From the NCBI GenBank assembly GCA_031841125.1, contig CM063110.1:17541626-17605625 (forward strand): a stretch of DNA of 64,000 bases. The letters run 5' to 3'. Source of the stretch: Acanthococcus lagerstroemiae (lineage: Eukaryota; Arthropoda; Insecta; Hemiptera; Eriococcidae). Positions 21,840 through 34,000 of this stretch are shown one piece after another. Position 1 is the stretch's first letter; every line of letters starts with the position of its first letter. The position numbers and the translations under genes are program-made. The notes beneath the pieces are model-generated. The model did not search any database. It saw only the letters and a list, made by a program, of their open reading frames with translations, and was not told the DNA's origin.

Positions 21840-24800
21840 TCGAACTCGGCTGATAATCTGATGTGACAATCTATAGCCGATCGCGAATACAAACGATTTC
21901 AACATTAGATTCGCATTCATTATTTGCGCCTATTCTCGTTTTGTATACGGCATTATCGAAGGGGGCGAAAAGATTCTGGAATGAAATCTTCACTCAGTTC
22001 ATTTTTCCGCTCAGAAACTGTGATTAGCTTCTATGTACATATTTTTTGACTGCAATCATCAGTGGCAGAGAGCGACTATAGATTCATTCCCTGGCAGACG
22101 CTGAGGGATTTTTCAGAGGCGTGGTCAAAATTTTCGAACTTTAATGACTTGAGGGTTTCATTTGTAGAGTGGTATCGTCAGTCTGGTGGTAATTCGTTCT
22201 TTGGAAGGTCAAGGTAGTGATGTGACATTTGAAGAAGGTTTCTTCCGGGGCACAGGTATGCGCCATTGATCAGTGGTACCTACGTAATTATTCTTCGTTC
22301 TCAATAATCTAGTGTCACATTCACTTACTAAAGAGTGCAACAGAGTAGAAGAAGTAGTTGGTCTGAAGTGACTAATTTTACTGTAACAATCTGGAAATCA
22401 TTCAAAAAATCCTCGGGACATGTCAGTTTCGAATTGGTTGTCTTGGAAAATTCTTGGAGCATTCTTAGAGCTCAAACAGAGATAAGTCACCTGGTATCCT
22501 GCTCCCTGTGTACAGGACTACTCCCACCAACGTTTTCTATGCAAACGTGGAGAGGCTAAGTGCATCAACGCAGAATTAAAGAAACAAATCAAGTTTTATT
22601 CTACCGTTTTCATTTTTATGTTGTGGAATCAGTGTCGGTATGACAAATTTGTGCACTACAACAAAATACATACAATATTGACTCCAGTCTTTTTGCTGGA
22701 TTCAGATTCAATAATCAATTCCTAGACCGCTACTGCTTTTGGTAGACTAGTGTGACAATTCGACAACACTGCGAAAACATTTTTTATCGATGTGGCTGGA
22801 ACGAGGAGGGCCAACTGGAAATATTCATGTCTTAATTCATTTTGGGCTCCTAGACTAACGTATCATCCCTCGTGTCTTTTTAGTTACCAGACTGAAAGTG
22901 AAGCATCCACTGAACAGTGCAGTGTTTACTTTTGTTCATTTTCATGAATAAACTCGTAGAACGTGTTTTTCTGTATATTTCTTTGTTTTTATTAATTTGT
23001 ACATGTGAAATAATAGTTACTTAAGGCATGTTTCCACTAATAGGTCAGCTATTTGTTGAAAAAAGAAAGAAAAGAAATAAGATGAAACCTAATTATACAA
23101 AATTAAAACAATACAACTTATTTCTTACTAACAAAGTTCCTTCGCAAGCATCTCTTTGAGATGTATACTGTACTTCATGACTCGCGGACTGCACCCATTG
23201 TGACAATTGTCACAACTGGTGATATTTATGCACGCGGCAACGCCAGGAAGTGAGACTCGGCGGAGCGTCATCCGATACCAGGGTACCTCCTCTATACCTT
23301 CATTTTCAGGGGCAATGCAAGTTGCCTACTTGAGTCATTGAAGAGGCTTGACTCTTGATTCAAGGAATTTCACGAGACAGAAAAAAAAAACGTAAAAATT
23401 ATTATTCTGCAAATTTAAGTTAAAAATGTATAATAATTATATGTAGGTACGTGACTTTCAAAATAATTTTTCTGCCTGAATAAAGACAGACTTCAAAAAT
23501 TGTGGGCAAATACAATTTTTTGTAGCAGCTCTTAGTTTCTTGGTTTTTACAGGCGTCCCAAAAAATGATCTATATGGAATTATATTTTATAACAAAAAAA
23601 AAAAAAAAACAACACGCGGCAGAAACGGGTATTTTTGTATTTCTGTGTGTAGCTTACTTCATTTTTCCATGGATTTTCCATGGAAATATAATTAGAGAAG
23701 CGAGACAAAATGACAAAAATCTTTTCTCTCATTCTTAGGGTCGGCGAGACCCTATTGCAATCACACGTTATCAAGTTGTCATATGGATGACGTTCCATGG
23801 AAATAATTTTTTTTCTTCCATGGAAATCTTGTTTATTAGGGTATGATCGCCTCAGAAGAAATTCTTTGCCAGACCGACTGGAACGAGAACGGTCTTGCAA
23901 GAAGTGCGTTGTTCGCTCGTACGTTTTGCAATCCAATTCAGTAGGGTGAGTCCCCGGTTTGCGTCACGTTAAGCAATTTTCAGTTTCAAAATTGATTAAA
24001 TCAAGGTAGGCATGAGGTGAAATACAGAAATACATATTCGAACATAATTTTTTGAGTTGTGTTACGTAGGAAAAACCTTAAAATATTCGCGTGAAATAGA
24101 CGTAATATGAAGTTGAATTATTCAGTTTCTCCAGTTTGTGTCATAGGGCCAAAAAGGCCTGGGCTCAGAGAAATGGAGATTATGGTCAACAAGAGAGTGT
24201 AGCCTAGTCCTGCAAAAATTATTGGGTACCATCTCTGCTTAGAAATAAATTAAATCAGATTTTTTATGATACCTGTGACACAGACTTAGGGTTGACGCAA
24301 ACCAGGGGGCTCACCCTGTTGTTTCATTGAATCGATTGCAGAGTGCGTTCCTGTTGTGAGTGGTAGAGCTTATGAACTGACTGCAAAGTGCGTTGGTGTT
24401 GTCGATAGAAATTAACGTGGAAATTATAAAAATATTCTTCCAACCATCCTCAGTACTATTTCATTGAATTAATTACTGAGTGCGTTCCTGTTGTTGATAT
24501 AGTGATAGAGCTGCGTGGTTGCAGCCTGCAGATTCGCAGTTTGAACTGACAATGGATTTGAATAGTAAAGGCACATAATATAAAGTTTGTTTTTGAATGA
24601 CTGTATTTAAGGAGTGATTGGCGGATTGTTAATATTTCTATGAATCTTGAATCAAGTTCTTGACTGTCAAGAGTCGAAATGCATGATATTGCCGACCCTC
24701 CTCGAGTAGTGAGGTTACTTTTTTTTTTTTTTTTTTTAATTATTCTTTATGTTGTTCAGTACCCAGACGTTATCAAGTAGTCATATGGATGGCGTTCCGT

Positions 24801-25360
24801 GGAAATAATTTTTTTTTCTTCCACCCATGTACTCAGATCTTTGCTGCGTGACTGCAGAGTGTGCAGCCGTGTTGTTAATAAAAATTTTCATGGAAATTAT
24901 CACACATTTCATCGTCATCTTCACTTTCATTACTACTCCAGCTATTTAAAAATTAAACGCCGGATACTATTACTTTTTTTTCCACCGAATGGGCCATATT
25001 TTCAACAAACTCACAGACAGAAGTTTGTTCCTACCTTCGCAGAAACTGAATTAATCTCCTGAATTATTCCAAAGATAGATTTGCTCTACATACTGTACCC
25101 TCTCAGTTTAAACAATCGCATGTTCGATGTACTCCTCAATTTTGACAACATACTCTTCAAAACACAATCGTCAGAAAATTCATCATCAACGTAGTCGCTG
25201 TTATACTGGAATTTACATCTACTGGCGAAATTTTCTATTATAGTTGGATGGGGTGGATAACACATTTTTATGTTTTCCTATATTTTATTCCAAAATTCTT
25301 GATGCTACTGTTATATGTAGTGTTGCATCTTGAAGAGCACGAAATTTCCTTTAACATCAT
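21840..25360. other. A-B intergenic spacer
   Basis: No supportable gene. From 23640 to 24990 there is a repeat family built around TTCCATGGAAA, GTTATCAAGT(T/A)GTCATATGGATG and GACTGCAGAGTG. Related units recur at 42270-42890. Long A and T runs occur at about 23590 and 24720. Confidence 0.4.
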
Positions 25361-26900
25361 ATCAAATCTTCATTTTTCCACAAACATGGATATACTCTTC
25401 TTTGCGCTAACCCATCGAATTGCACGGAGTATACCTCTATTGTCCAGCCGAGAGCCGACCGTCTTTGTGCAGCCGTGCTGCTTGTTCATCTTACTGTATT
25501 CAGCGAGTCCGTCGCGCCTCACGCCAATCGAAACCGGAGTTTCTATTGATTCATGGGAGGTCGCGTCAAACGTTCTGTGTATATCTACGAATATTGCTAG
25601 GGCAAAACTTCTGTCAGTCATCCCGCCCTCGCTCAATTACCGTGACAAACAAGTGCAGTGATGACTCTACTAACCTGCCTGCCCTGTATGCATGCTGGTT
25701 CTTGTATAGTTAGAGGTGAAACTATAGGATCCTAGTATAGTGGGAACCTTTTGAAGGTAGCCTTTCTTAGGTGGCTGTCTACCAGCCTTTCCAAGGCTTT
25801 TAGCAGTGTTATGTAGCCAGCCGAAAGCCGAAAACTGACAGCCGTATTCAGCTAAATTTTCCATCAAAAAAGCCAAAAGTCAGCTTTTTGTAATCCAGAA
25901 AAAATGTATTGTAACAGTTAAAAGCCGAAAGTAAAAGCTGTAATAAGCCATATATTTTCTCAAGGTCAAAAGTTTAAGCCAAAAGCCGAAGCTGAATTTT
26001 TCGGCTGCAGTACACTGGTTAGTAGCATGAATGATAAGAGATTTATCGCCTATGTGATTTGACCTGACAAGGGTCTCTGCCTAGGGAGGACCCTGATAAA
26101 CAGTTCCATGATGGCCTCTAGTCCTATGTGGAGGCAGACTGGATAGATTCCGTTTGGGCCCGGTGCATAGTATGGTGAGAATATGTGTACCGCCCAACAT
26201 ACCTTGTCCGATTTAACCACCTCCATCGCCGTCTCCCAATCCATTCCGCTTTGCGTGCGACTGGTTCCCGGCTCTATGTGTTTTCTATGATATTTGTTCC
26301 TGTAAGGTGCGTGTCTGCCCTACTGCTTTCCTGCGGGTGGTAGAAAGACCACCTGTCGAAAGTGCGAGCAGCTCCACTTTCCTTTCTTTGCTCAGCAATA
26401 TTTGCAGACGTACCTTCTCCGGTAACTTTTCTATGGATCCGCCGAAACGTATCCGACCCTCTGTTTTAGCTCGCTCAATTGCTCTTTTATATATGTGTTT
26501 TGGGTCTCATGATTCAATTCTCGGTAAGCTGGTGCATTATTTTTCAGTGTAATTCTCAGCCTTCTTCGAGTATTTTTCCTATATGTTTCCCCAGCCCTGC
26601 TGTCCACCAGATACTTTGGTGTAGATTTGATGATCTTGGCCTCACAGTTCATCTCGTAAGCACCCCTGAGTGTATCATTCAGTATGCTGGCTTGTGCCTC
26701 GTGGTCGTCCACGTTCTGTTGTCCGTTGCCAGTTGTACCTCGTTGTTGAACATTTATGTGGCTCCTTAGAAGGCGAAGGGCTCAAAATAATTATACAATG
26801 TAATATGGATGGATGTGCGTGACATGTGGTGGCTCTCCTGAATCGCATCCCCTTTTCAAGGTAGGGAGATCTTCCGCAGTGTATCACGTGGAAATTCCAA
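25360..26900 (-). pseudogene. Decayed LINE reverse transcriptase (jockey/R1 group)
   Basis: Minus-strand pieces, in order, are an upstream segment at 26712-26431 (YRELNHETQNTYIKEQL), SPYYAPGPNGIYPVCL within 26244-26050 and AIFVDIHRTFDATSHESI within 25636-25370. APGPNGIYP and the VDI..FDA block are hallmarks of LINE reverse transcriptases. The frames are split by shifts and by a repetitive AAAAGCCGAAAG insertion at about 25830-26010. It is not functional. Confidence 0.65.
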
Positions 26901-27079
26901 GAGTATGGACGACTCCCGTAGCAACATGTTTGACGCTCGGTCGAGCTGCCGTGGAGTGCTCTTCGAAGGTCCGTGAGCTTTCGTAATATGGATGTTGTTC
27001 TATCGATTTTAGTATTTTAATTTTACCCAGCCTTAAGACCTGTGACATATCTAAAGGTAAGAGGGAGAAGGTCACTGGT

Positions 27080-28060
27080 TAAGTTCACCAGTAGACACGA
27101 TATGGATATCATGTAAGAGGGTTTGAAGGTCGCTGAACTCAATTTTAATTCAACTCTGCTTCAAGAACTGAGGCACCTGAGGTGGAAAGGGGATCGAAAT
27201 AGAAACATTTGAAAAATACAAAATAACATTTTTGGGGGCTTCGACAGAATTAAGTTTATCATGATGATTGTACTGACGCATTTCTAGTTCAACAACCTAC
27301 TTCAATTGGTGGGTATGTTGACATTCGCTGGTGTATCTCCGGACACATTCTTTCACGCTTCCTTTTGCGGGTTTCCACCAAACTGGTTTCTGATTCTCAG
27401 CATACACAGTTCTTCGGTCTTTCATTGTAACATTCATATTTATGTCACCATATCTACCAACAGTCAATGTCTAACTTACTATGATCCCAGATCCTCTTAC
27501 ATTTTGAATTAGGTCTGTTGTACCAATTCACTTGGTCGAGTCCCGACTATTGAGCCCGATGCACAATACCATAGGTAAAAAAGAAAATTGTATTGTATAT
27601 TATTATAATCAGAGCTTCACAATTTACTGTGCAGTTGAATCCAAATCAAACTTCGCAAGCTTGTGGTATTGGTCTGATAAAAAATAATTTACATGATTCT
27701 GTTAATTACATTTTAAAGCGTTTATCTAATATCTCTCATTAAAATGCAACCACGCGACGAAACAGAAATTCTTCATGATATAATTTTTACACCAAGTCAG
27801 TATTTCGTAAGAGATGACACTACTCCTATACCTACAGTGCACAGAATATAATTTATAAACGTGCAAATAAAAAAGATATCTAGTTTATCTCTCTGAAAAT
27901 TAAAAAAAAAGTCATCATACAACGCGTTACTTTTATTAGCATGTCTAATAAGAACAGTTTTGCCTTCTTATTTTTGGTGTAAAATAACTGCCATAAAATT
28001 AATTATACGAGTGAGAAAGTAATCAGAATTACACGCGAATTCTGAAAGAACTGAACAGAA
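27080..28060. other. Spacer upstream of OATP-B
   Basis: AT-rich, with no gene recognised. It presumably contains the promoter and 5' UTR of OATP-B. No TATA/Inr pair is clear enough to call. Confidence 0.35.
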
Positions 28061-28061
28061 A

Positions 28062-31000
28062 ATGGGCAATCAAGATCATGTCTGCGAGGATGAAACCAAT
28101 TTTGAAAACACGTTCAGTAAGTTGTACATAAAAATAAGATAATTAATAAGTACTATTCGATTTTGGTTATACTGTCTCCAAAAGCTGACAAAAATTGAAG
28201 CAAAACTTCAAATTACTTAACCCTTTCAGTCCCAAGAACGGGGATATTTTCTTGAAACCAAAGCTGTAGTGAAACTTGTACAGTAGGCCCCTAAGAACAC
28301 AAAACTCGTTAGAATGGATTTTGTAACCCCTTCCCCCGCCTACTGGATGGGACAGTATGTCTCAGTGGGATTATTCGATGGGATATATTGTCTCACTGGT
28401 ACTGAAAAACCCGCAAATACAGTGGCTGATAGCTACTCTGCGGCGCGCTCTTGCGGAAAACGAAGACCGGGATGTTGTTCAGCAGCTCAAATCAGGGATT
28501 AGGAGCGGATCAGATCGGATCGCATGGGAGGAGTTGATGGTCCTTTTTTCGTGCACTAAAGAGCGAATGGAGAGCGAATGAAAGGGAATTTGTTTACCGA
28601 GAAGGAATCACGGAGCGAATGAATCAAGCTATAATGAACATTGGAAAGAGCGAATGAGGAGTTTGGTGAAACATTGTTCAGCAGGAGTGAATCAATCAGT
28701 GGCGCAACCAAGCGGGATGCATAGGGGCTCATGTACCCCTAAAATTCTCAACAACAAAAAATAGGTACCATAAGCTGCTTACAACTTGACGAGTTGACAA
28801 ATTGAATAAATTCGATATGGAAACAGAAATGTTTAATTCTAGCACCCCGTAAAGAAAATTTCTGGTTGCGCCACTGGAATCAATGAATGAATTAATGAAA
28901 TCTCTGAAAACAAAGAGCGAATTGATAAAGAGCGAATTCTTAATCCAGATAAAATCTTTTAATTTTATAATTAACAAAGTCCTTATGGGCATTGAAAATC
29001 AGTTCTTGAAATGTCAAAAAACTTGGAACACCCTAGTTGAGTAGTCTTTATTTATTTATTAAATTGATAATACATCTGCTTCAAAAAATGGACGATTTTA
29101 TCTGAATTTCTAAATCACGTGGAAGAGCCGAAGGGAGCGAATGAGCAATTGAATTGAATTAGTTTCCTGAAAGAGCGAATGGGATCGGATCGAATGCATA
29201 CACACTGCCTTAGAGAGCGAATGCATGAATTGTAAGACGACAAAACGAATTGAGAGAGCAAATGAATTGTATTACACGTCTTCCAAAGAACGAATCGGAT
29301 CCTATCAAGATTTATTACAGTTCGAAGATTTAATCGGATCGGATCGTATTCAGAAATAATGCACTCCCAATCCCTGGCTCAAATACTTTCAGTGAGACGG
29401 TTTAACCGGATTTAAACTCTGTTAGTGATCCCAATAGGATTTTTTGAAAATTCTTGGGACATTTTGTCCCGCTTGAACTGAAAGGGTTAACCTGGTATAA
29501 GGTAGAATAGGAAAGATTAGCCAATTTCCCTTTTTTTTTTTCAGGAGATAACAGCAACTTTGAAACCCCAAAACTAACAAGAACACATCTCATAAATGAC
29601 ACAAGAGAAGAGATATCATCAAAAACCCTTTTTGTCGAAAGTACTCACAGTAAGTCGAATTAGTGCAATGCAAACTTTGTTCCACGTATAATGGAAGTAG
29701 TCAATAGCAGGGACGTACAGATAGGGAGGGGGTAGGGGGCTACTCACCCTTCTGTAGGAATTTTTCATTCACTACAGGATTTCTCAAACCTATTCTAGCA
29801 GGGCTTCTCCGTAACTATCCATCCAGAATCGCATAATCCGACTTTTACTTATGAAAATATTCTCCTGGACCACATTATGAACACCCTGTTGAACTGATTC
29901 CGGCCATTTTTTTTGTGTGGTTACCACAACTGCCCTTTTACTATTACCTACTGGTGCCATTTTTCTGTTTATCTCCAGTAGTGAGCAGGGGAGGGGGGAA
30001 ATAAAATATAGAAAACTTTTCAAAATTTGACCTTTACCATTTCAGTCAGGCGGAGTTGGAAGAATCCAACTAGTCAAAAGTTCTTTTTCTTATTTTTTCT
30101 TTGCTTGCTTTGACACATTGAAAAGTTGGGAAAACCCAACAAGTCAAAAGGTGTCTTTTTTTTTTTGCTTTGATATTTGGGAATTTTGAGTTGGGTCATC
30201 AGTTGGAATAATCCAATAAGTCAATGAAAAGGTTTTTTTTTTTGCTTGCTTTGACACTTGGAAATTGAGTCGAGAAGTTGGGAAAAGCTAACAAGTCAAA
30301 AGGTTTTTTTGCTTTCATATTTCAGAATTTTGAATTGAGTCAGCATCAGTTGGAAAAATCCAATAAGTCAATCAAAAGTTGTTTGTTTGTTGTTTTTTTG
30401 CTTGCTTTGACACTTGACACATGGGAATTGAGTTGAGAAGTTGGAAAAATCCAACTAGTCAAAAGTGTTTTTTTTTTCTTTGCTTTGATATTTGGGAATT
30501 TTGAGTTGAGTCATCAGTTAGAAAAATTCAGTAAGTCAGTCAAAAGTTTTTTTTCTTTTTTTTTTCTTTGATACTTAGGAATTTTGAGTTGAGTAAGTTG
30601 GGACTTTCACAATGTTTGCGCCCCTCTCTCCAGGAAAAACTTCGGTACGTCCCTGGTCAATAGTCTTACTTGTAAACTAACTACCTGTATAGCTAGAATT
30701 TATCTACCGTACCTTGAGTCGCACTCTAGAATCAAGAGATTTGGACTGTGAAGAAGCTGTTGTAAGCCCTACAATAATGATTAATTTATGACAAAAAAGT
30801 CATATCAATGTCCCTTTGAATGTTCCAGTATTCTGTCTTAAGTATCCCTCTAAGATGACGATGTTATTGGTAAGCCAACAAAACATCTTCAAGGCTTTCC
30901 TTTAAGAACTCTGACCATCGAGTAGACTTTTCTGTTCCAAGTAGGTTAAAGCTAGATATTCATAATGGCATACGGATTGAACGCCTTGTTGGAACGGTTT

Positions 31001-34000
31001 TAGAATTGTATCAAGACACAAAACTATATGAGCGAGACACACAATGCGGGATCGGATGTTTCCATCCTAGATGGTTTCAAGTTTTCGCGAGTAAGAAGAC
31101 ATTCGTGTGTATTTACTCCCTTGCCGGCATGATGATAATGGCACTCTCAACATATTACATTGGCATAATGACTACAACTGAAAAAGCGTACGGAATGTCT
31201 AGCCGATCATCAGGTTCGATTTTATTTTATGCAATAAGTATACGCATGTGGATATTGCAGTATAAAAACAAAAGTAGAATTTCCATTGAACTTGAAAACA
31301 TTTTAACATGCCTCAATCAGCCATGCATGTCTCCAGCTAGCTTGATTTATAACTCTGTCTGTTACAGGGTTAATAACTGGTGCTTGGGACATTGGACTAC
31401 TGCTAACAAATTTGGGGATCACTTATGTGGCTGGTAAAGGACACCGTACCCGTTGGATAGCATGCGGAATATTCCTAGTATCCATCACCAGTTTCATGCG
31501 AGTGATACCATTTCTTGTGTTTGGCCCCGGTGAAAATGTCAAATTGTACACAAAAGAATATCAGGACACGTCTAATTTTTATGGGAATGAAAGTACATTC
31601 AGCAATCTCACAGGTAGGTTATAGTAACTGAAGGGCCCATTAAAAAACAAAAAAGACAACCAGAGTCATTTTTGAAATTTCGACTTTGCTGACAGAATAG
31701 CGTTATAAGCAAAGCTCTAGATAGTAGGGTACGATCGTCCGCCATTTTGAATCCAGCCGCGCCCATTGATGCCGAATTGACTAAAGTCTGGTCCAGTTAA
31801 GAAACATAACTGGCTACCCGCAATACACATCGATGTATGGGTATTTTGAAGTTGGAGGGGAAGGACGACGAGCTTAAGAACACGTTATCAGCGCCGTGAA
31901 AAAATTATGTTTCTTGACTGGACCAGACTTTACGCAGTACGCTCCGCGTAGTCAAATTCGGCATCCACGGGCACGGTTGAAGTTAAAATGGCGGACGATC
32001 GTACTTATACGAAGTATACAGAGCTCTACTATGAATGCTCTTCAATTAGATGAACTAAGATTCTATAGTTTCGCACAGGTATAATGGACCGCAATTTTAA
32101 TTCCCAACTAGCCCGAACATCCTTGATCATGATCACCCGTTCGCGAGCGGGTGCGAGCGCGTCCGAGAATCAAAATGGCGGTCCAGTATACCTGTGTGAA
32201 AACTATAGTACCCTAGATGAACTGGACGCTGTTAAGCAGAAAGTGCTCAAGCGACAAAATCTGTTTTTTGAGGCGTAACATTAAAAGCTAATGAATAATG
32301 CCGGTTTACGGACATAGCATTTATTGATAAGCTTTTTTCAACGTGGGTATACATTTTTCAATCAGGGGCCCAATTTTGAAAAATTCTACGTTTACGCTCT
32401 TTCCAACGATACTAATAACTTATTTTGTTAACAAATATCGCTTGAACACTTTTTGCTTAACAGCGTCCAACTGTCAAGGTGAGTTTACCGATATAGATGT
32501 TGCCTTATTCAAATGCACTATTATGTGAGGCCATAATGGTTGCGGATAGAACGCTATATCTGTCTACAAAGTCGAAATTTCAAAACTGGCTATGCCCTTC
32601 AATTGAAGTCTCTCTGTTTGCTTTTTATGGAAAAAGTTGTATTGCAAATACAGGAAATACAACAAATTTAAAGAAGCTGAGTACGAACATCAACTGTAAA
32701 GAAAAAGAAGACTATTCAACGGAGCTGATATTCTATGTCTTGTGGACTTGCCAGTTCCTCTCTGGTGCAGGAAGTGCTATTTACTGGACACTGGGAGCCA
32801 CTTACTTAGACGATAATGTTCGTAAAAACATTGTTCCAATCTTACTGGGTTAGTAATCATTAGAGAGTTAAAAGCCGATAAGTCTTTACTGGAAATCCCA
32901 ACCTCCCAGGACACACCTCCAATGAATACAATAATAAAATGAATATATTAATTGTAAGTAGAGTGAATGTATCAAATATGGCCGCAGGTCCTAGTGTTGC
33001 ACTCGAAAACGAATGTCTACTAGAAACATTATCGTCGTCTGCATTCCTCCGTGGCCGAAGATCCCATTATCAATTCACCAGCCTCTGCTGTCGCCGAATG
33101 TGGGCCTGTCGATGGCTCCAAAATCCAATTCGTGATTTGATTATCCGATGGCATTCAGGACACTCAAAAGTATTCTGGTTCTGTCGCCCGGATACTGCGA
33201 GTATGTGGAGGGAATATTCCTTTGTTGCTGTGCATAATCTCCGGAAACATTCACTCTTGACAGATCCATATTTGCTACGTCGGTTAATGATGTTGGTGAC
33301 TGGTGGTAGTGAAGAGAAGATGACTGTGCAGTATACGTGGACGAAGGGGGCTAGCATGAAAAGAAGAACCCCACCTGTTGTTACAGCTGCGAACCCTGAG
33401 TCTAGTGGCACAGATAGCTAAGATGATTAAAAGGAGGACGCAGCTTCAAACTTGCATGGGCAGTAACCCTTTAACGGAGTTTGTTTCGAGTCTTCCTTCT
33501 GTGGCTCCTCCTCTATTACTTCCCTAGCGCTGGTGCATCATAGGGACTCACTTTTTCGGGTTGGTCGCAAGGAAAGGTGCTGCCATGAATGGAAGTAACT
33601 CTGTCTATGGGTAGCCTCTTTGTTTGGCGTCTGGTGGAATGCATGGCAACTCAGTCGCAGACGATAGGCCAGCCCCTTTCCATTTCAGTCGATGCCCCGT
33701 GATGCGGCTTGTAATATCTCCGCCGTGTAAAAGGTTGGGATTGCAACAGTAAAAACAGCGTTTGTGATCTACCCGCCACTGAGGACGGTAACCCATGCAG
33801 CTCACCTTTGAGGACACGAGAAACATCATGAATAAGAATGGAATGGTTGGCAAAGGTTCCCGGACATTTACCCGAAGCCGTTTTCCCGACACTCCTTTTC
33901 CCGACAGGACATTTTCCCGACACCCAATTTTCCTGACACCCAATCTTTCGAATGCTATTAATTTTTTCCCGAATGTTATTAATTTACACTATTTAGTCAT

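Noticed and set aside
33070..33411. Possible zinc-finger transcription factor
   Set aside because: The single C-x-x-C...SRIG...SH...H finger at the extreme C-terminus is typical of LINE proteins, and no further fingers are present.
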